A DNA stretch of 9,098 bases from Thermomicrobiales bacterium (GTDB lineage: Bacteria; Chloroflexota; Chloroflexia; Thermomicrobiales; UBA6265). Both the position numbers and the translations under genes were made by a program. The notes beneath the pieces are model-generated. The model had not been told where the DNA came from. It saw only the letters and a list, made by a program, of their open reading frames with translations, and searched no databases. Positions 5,416 through 9,098 of the stretch are shown here, piece after piece (position 1 is the stretch's first letter; each line of letters begins with the position of its first letter). The stretch lies in assembly GCA_030446955.1 (NCBI GenBank), contig JAUJMG010000144.1:1-9098 (forward strand), read 5' to 3'.

Positions 5416-6714
5416 TTACAAGTCCGCGGTGGATTGACCCGCGTCGAGGGCGAACCGGAGTACTGCCGCGACGCCGCCGAACTCGTCCAGCTCCAGTGCC
5501 GTGTCCGAGCGTGGCTGAGCGGCGTCCGCATCCGGAATGTCGGCCAGTTCATCCATGCCGACCGGAACGCTCGTCTTGACGATCTCAATCTCGGCCCCGG
5601 TCTGCACCGCGAGCCGGATCATCTCTTCCTCCAGCGCAACCGGGACGATGTTCGCGATATCTCCTCCAGCGGGGTGCTCCGCCGGAACCTCACCCGTCCC
5701 GTAGACGGGAAAGGTGAAGTCGGCCCAGCCAGGCGCCGAGAAGTCATCTGCCATCACCAGAGTCATCACCTGGCCGGTCTGGAGAGCTGTCAGGACATCC
5801 TCCGGACCGCCAGCGCCGGCGCCGCCAGCACCGACGCCATCCTTCGCGGCCCGGACCGCGGCCGCTTCCCGCTCCCGTTCCGCCTGCTCGACCAGCGGCA
5901 GGGTCGCGTCGATCAACTCCTGCTCGTTCCCACGGATGTCGAAGGGGATGGTTCCAACGATGCGGTCCTGGACCGTCTGGTGGAAGGCGCCATTCAGGGC
6001 TGGGGTGATGGCCTCGTCACCCGCCAAGACCAGCGTCTGGACGCCCCGCTCATCCATCGCCTTCTGGGTCTCTTCGGCTATCGTGCGGGCGAATGCGTTG
6101 ATCCGCTCCTCGGCGCGCCGCTCGTACCGCCGCTGGGACCAGCCGCCCTGGGATTGGTGGCGCGGAAAGTCGGTCCCCGTCAGTTCCACGTCCCGCTCCG
6201 TTTGGCCCTGGGTGATCAAGGAGAGGGTCGCCTCCCGCTGGTCCGCCAGGAGCACCGCATAGGTCGTGTTGTCCTCCGCCAAGCGCGCGAGTGAGGCAAG
6301 GGCCGGCGTCGGTCCCTGCGTCATCGCGTTGGGCAGCGGAAGACCGAGCGGAACCGCCTCGAAGACACCCGCCGCATGGCAGGCCACGACCGCCACGCCC
6401 CGGCAGGAGGGAGGCAGATCTCCATCGAGAAAGGAGGTGATCTGCTCCAGATCTGCCCGGAGGCTCTCCGTCGCTGGATCGTGCGCTTCGCGCCCCTCCA
6501 TGAGCGCCGCCGCCTCTTGATCGAAGTGTTGGCGACCCGGGCGCCGGTTTGGCTGGTTCCCGTCCGGCTGCCAGTCCAGCGTCACAGTTAGGTATGGTGC
6601 GACCGTCGACGGCGGGAGTGCCGCAAATCGCTCCAGCGCGCGTGGAAGATCAAGGACGAAATCACTCTCGAACTCGTGCGATGAGATCTGCTTGACTGGA
6701 TCGATTGCCGCCAC
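5416..6714 (-). CDS. Bacterial eRF1-like (VLRF1/baeRF-type) protein with GGWSQ loop
   Basis: This 432-residue protein resembles the bacterial relatives of eukaryotic/archaeal release factor eRF1 and of Vms1/ANKZF1, which act on peptidyl-tRNA in or near the ribosome. The key feature is G190-G191-W192-S193-Q194 followed by RRYERRAEERINAF, matching the catalytic-loop position where eRF1 has GGQ and Vms1-like proteins have a glutamine loop. After it come a Rossmann-like strand (VQTLVLAGDEAI, about 225-236) and charged helices. An Ala/Gly-rich linker at about 293-303 leads to a C-terminal domain with GAEIEIV (about 373-379) and GGVAAVLRF (about 413-421), as in the eRF1 third domain. The frame is open back to 6870, but that part lacks protein character. 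The GTG at 6714 has GGGAG six bases before it, so it is chosen. There is no signal peptide, so it is cytoplasmic. Its real role (rescue, hibernation, other) is unproven in bacteria. Confidence 0.8.
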   Translation of the reverse strand: MAAIDPVKQISSHEFESDFVLDLPRALERFAALPPSTVAPYLTVTLDWQPDGNQPNRRPGRQHFDQEAAALMEGREAHDPATESLRADLEQITSFLDGDLPPSCRGVAVVACHAAGVFEAVPLGLPLPNAMTQGPTPALASLARLAEDNTTYAVLLADQREATLSLITQGQTERDVELTGTDFPRHQSQGGWSQRRYERRAEERINAFARTIAEETQKAMDERGVQTLVLAGDEAITPALNGAFHQTVQDRIVGTIPFDIRGNEQELIDATLPLVEQAEREREAAAVRAAKDGVGAGGAGAGGPEDVLTALQTGQVMTLVMADDFSAPGWADFTFPVYGTGEVPAEHPAGGDIANIVPVALEEEMIRLAVQTGAEIEIVKTSVPVGMDELADIPDADAAQPRSDTALELDEFGGVAAVLRFALDAGQSTADL

Positions 6715-7335
6715 GTTCCGCTCCCTCTGTTTCAGACCCGTCCGGCGTGCATCGCCAACGCGGGCACCAACGCTGTGCCAGGCGAAGGACGGGCAAGCCG
6801 CGTGCCGCGACCCTGGGAGCCTGATGAGACCCGTCATGACCAGCTTCCCCCGGTTCCTGGCCCCCTCCATTCCATGGTCTCCGTGTTACCTAGAGGAATC
6901 GGCCAGCTCAGATCGCACCCCGTGAAACCGAGCAAGGAATCCACGCGTTCATTAAGTCAGCGGGTGCAGGTGATCCGAGCGTCGCGTTTTCTGGCCCACG
7001 ACTGGTCGAGCTGTACGTACGATCGAGCGACGCCCCTGAGATACCTTGACGGGAGGCCCACCGGCTGGCAGCATGGAGAGGAGCATCGCTCGTTACCACC
7101 CGTCGATACCTGTTCCCCTGACGCCCGCTTGGTCGCGGCGGCTCGCCGCTCAGACCGCTCGCCCCCGCTGATTCCCGCTCCCGTACGCACCGTCGCGGTC
7201 GCCGCTTCGTTGCCGGACGTGAGCGGCTGTCGTGGCCCCGGCTGTTGCGCTGGTTAGCGGCGACGGAGATCGGCCGTCAGGCAGAAGGATCTTCGCCCAC
7301 AGCACCGCCTCCAGCACAGGGAAGGACCGATTCGC
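6715..7335. other. Long gene-free region between divergent genes
   Basis: This 621-bp stretch separates the starts of the minus-strand eRF1-like gene and the plus-strand penicillin-binding protein gene. The longest plus frame (6775-7257) reads as Arg/Pro-rich low-quality protein with no domain. Small inverted repeats stand just ahead of the penicillin-binding protein gene: GACGG/CCGTC (7262-7266, 7274-7278) and GAAG/CTTC (7284-7287, 7291-7294). A TTGACG at 7046-7051 has only a poor -10 partner. Promoters in both directions are expected, but none is clear. Confidence 0.5.
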
Positions 7336-9098
7336 GTGTCGCGCTACCACTCCCCTTACGCCGCACGTCGCAGCACACCACGCTGGCCGTGGCTCTTTGC
7401 ATGTCTGATCGTCGCCGCCCTCGGTGCCACCGGCGTGGTCCTGGCCCGGGGCGGAGTGCTCGATGTCCAGACCGTCGATGTACCCGGGGTGGATCGTCTC
7501 ACCGGGCAAGATCCCCGCGTCCCGACTGATGCTGCCGTAGCTTTGGTCGGGAGCACGGCGACCGCCACGGCCAACCCGCTGCCAACCCCAACCCCTGCCC
7601 AGCCGGGTGCATCCGACTCAAGCCCCGTCGCGTCGGCGACGACGCCGGCACCGGCACCTCAGGATCAGGCCGCTGCCGTGGCGGCGACGCCGGCGACGCC
7701 ATCTCCGCAAGCATCCGTCGAGATCGCGGAGTCCGCTTCCCCGGTCGAGGTCGTTGAGGCCTACGCCGCTCGCTGGAGCGCGGGCGACTACGACGGTCTC
7801 TACGACCTGCTCAGTGATGGGGCCCAGAAGTCGATCACCCGCAACAGGTTCATTGAGCGTTATGAGGGAATCACCGATCGGGCTGGCCTCACCGCCGTCA
7901 AGGTGTCCATCACCGGCGAGCCGAATCTTCAGTCTGAAGTCCCGATCAAAGTGGAGATGGAGTCTGGCAAGGTCGGCCCCATCGTCGAGGAGAATCGTGT
8001 TGCACTGGTGAAAGAGGACGGGAGTTGGAAGGTGGCATGGACCCCCTCCCTCATCTTCCGTGACCTCGGCACCGATGGTTGTGTTGACTACGTGGCCGAG
8101 AAGCCCAAGCGAGGAGCCATCCTCGACCGCGACGGCGACCCGCTTGCTTACGACGGACCGATCAGCGAGGTCGGCATCGTTCCGGGTGAGATCGAGAACG
8201 AGGCAACCCTGCTCCGCGATCTCAGCGCGCTGCTTGAGATGGCCGAGGAGGACATCAAGGCGGCCTACGCGAACGCCCAACCCGAATGGTTCGTGCCGCT
8301 CAAGAAGTTCCCTGAGAGCCGCAGCGAGGAACTGTTGAATCAGATCGCCCCGCTCAAGGGCGCGCGGGTCCAGCCGGGGGTTGGTCGCGTCTACCCCCTC
8401 GGTGAGAAGGCCGCACACGTAACCGGCTACATCAGCCTGGTCAATGGGGATGACCTCGCCAATGACGAGAGCAGCTCCCTGGCAGAGGGGGATTGGGTCG
8501 GCCGCACCGGCCTTGAGGCGGGTGCTAACGACCTCCTGACCGGCAAGCCCGGTGGCAGGCTTACTGTCAACCAGTGCGAGACCTGGGAGGTGCGGAAAGA
8601 GATCGCCTCTCGCAAGCCGGTCCCAGCCAAGGACATCGTGCTGACCATCGACCGCGACCTCCAACTCGCCGTGGACAAGGCCCTCCGGGACGGCATCGAG
8701 GGCGGCGAGAAGGGCAGCGCCGTGATTATCGACCCGCGCAATGGTGGGGTGCTCGCTCTGGTCAGCCACCCCACCTACAACCCAAACGGCTTCGTCCTTG
8801 GCTTTTCCGAGAAGGACGGCGAGCGCCTCGGGAGCGAGAGCCTGAAGCCCATCCTCGACCGGGCGGCGGACGCTCGCTACCCGACCGGCTCTATCTTCAA
8901 GGTCATCACCATGGCCGCGGCGATGGAGCATCTCGGCTACAGCGCCGATACCCCGATCGACTGTCCGGCGCAGTACACCATCCCCGGCACCGATAAGCTC
9001 GTCGATGACTGGGTCGTGGAGGAGGGTGTTGCCGCGCAGGGCACCCTCTCGCTCCACCAGGCCCTGGTCCAATCCTGCAACACCGTCTTCTACCAGAT
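7336..9098 (+). CDS. MecA-type class B penicillin-binding protein (partial, 3' end missing)
   Basis: The first 587 residues are present; the frame runs off the window. Class B penicillin-binding proteins are transpeptidases that cross-link peptidoglycan on the outer face of the membrane and are acylated by beta-lactams. The order is: a membrane helix at about 17-37; a Thr/Pro/Ala-rich linker at about 73-130; an NTF2-like MecA_N domain at about 136-245 (SPVEVVEAYAARWSAGDYDG); the dimerisation domain from R259 (RGAILDRDGDPL) through G389-RTGLE; and the transpeptidase from about 430. Catalytic S519 and K522 lie in YPTGSIFK, and the second motif is S580-C581-N582. The KTG motif would be past the edge. 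GTG 7336 is the first possible start after TAG at 7255-7257 and has AAGGA nine bases upstream. MecA_N-containing proteins occur in many bacteria, so the name does not imply resistance. Confidence 0.95.
   Translation, partial: MSRYHSPYAARRSTPRWPWLFACLIVAALGATGVVLARGGVLDVQTVDVPGVDRLTGQDPRVPTDAAVALVGSTATATANPLPTPTPAQPGASDSSPVASATTPAPAPQDQAAAVAATPATPSPQASVEIAESASPVEVVEAYAARWSAGDYDGLYDLLSDGAQKSITRNRFIERYEGITDRAGLTAVKVSITGEPNLQSEVPIKVEMESGKVGPIVEENRVALVKEDGSWKVAWTPSLIFRDLGTDGCVDYVAEKPKRGAILDRDGDPLAYDGPISEVGIVPGEIENEATLLRDLSALLEMAEEDIKAAYANAQPEWFVPLKKFPESRSEELLNQIAPLKGARVQPGVGRVYPLGEKAAHVTGYISLVNGDDLANDESSSLAEGDWVGRTGLEAGANDLLTGKPGGRLTVNQCETWEVRKEIASRKPVPAKDIVLTIDRDLQLAVDKALRDGIEGGEKGSAVIIDPRNGGVLALVSHPTYNPNGFVLGFSEKDGERLGSESLKPILDRAADARYPTGSIFKVITMAAAMEHLGYSADTPIDCPAQYTIPGTDKLVDDWVVEEGVAAQGTLSLHQALVQSCNTVFYQ

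Noticed and set aside
5434..6294. 286-codon plus-strand open frame
   Set aside because: Antisense to the eRF1-like gene, with no recognisable domain and no ribosome binding site.
7046..7074. TTGACG with CAGCAT at 17 bp as promoter of the penicillin-binding protein
   Set aside because: The -10 matches only three of six positions and the distance to the start is ~260 bases; not strong enough to list.
6775..7257. 160-codon plus-strand open frame in the long intergenic region
   Set aside because: Pro/Arg/Ser-rich with no periodic hydrophobicity or motif; treated as chance.
7618..9072. 484-codon open frame on the minus strand
   Set aside because: It lies exactly antisense to the penicillin-binding protein, whose motifs (RGxIxDR, SxxK, SxN) are unmistakable. 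The antisense product shows no domain and is a by-product of high GC.
1..9098. tRNA, rRNA, CRISPR array, transposase or phage genes
   Set aside because: No GGTTCGAATCC-like T-loop with acceptor stem, no regularly spaced direct repeats and no recognisable transposase or phage protein was found in any frame.

Overview
The window looks like chromosomal DNA of a high-GC bacterium, most likely a member of the Chloroflexota close to the Thermomicrobia (the Sphaerobacter/Nitrolancea group). This assignment is inference. It rests on strong G/C bias at third codon positions, GTG and TTG starts, and the Thr/Pro/Ala-rich low-complexity linkers in the exported or membrane-anchored proteins (sodC product, penicillin-binding protein, phosphodiesterase tail). 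I see no phage, transposon, CRISPR, tRNA or rRNA signal.

Layout from left to right: (1) the last ~66 codons of a plus-strand gene, perhaps a DUF2254-type membrane protein; (2) a plus-strand GNAT acetyltransferase; (3) a minus-strand SnoaL/NTF2-like gene broken by a single extra base in a G run; (4) a minus-strand secreted Cu/Zn superoxide dismutase with all metal ligands intact and a strong hairpin after its stop; (5) divergent from it, a plus-strand MscS-type mechanosensitive channel; (6) a small plus-strand two-helix LapA-like membrane protein, whose 3' end overlaps by 124 bp the 3' end of (7) a minus-strand membrane-anchored glycerophosphodiester phosphodiesterase-like protein; (8) a minus-strand bacterial eRF1-like (VLRF1/baeRF-type) protein with a GGWSQ loop, followed by a clear hairpin terminator; (9) after 621 bp without a gene, the start of a plus-strand MecA-type class B penicillin-binding protein, cut by the window edge just after its SxN motif.

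Nearly every gene stands alone with its own ribosome binding site, and neighbours mostly differ in strand, so I see no operon. The common theme is the cell envelope and stress: peptidoglycan cross-linking, osmotic safety valve, phosphodiester turnover at the membrane, extracytoplasmic superoxide removal and possibly ribosome rescue. This is a theme of neighbours and not evidence of one system. Several upstream regions carry a TAGGAT -10-like hexamer with a plausible -35 at 16-17 bp.

I did not find a convincing new multi-gene system. The items most worth a second look are the eRF1-like protein, the phosphodiesterase with a changed active-site motif and its convergent overlap with the LapA-like gene, and the frameshifted SnoaL-like gene.
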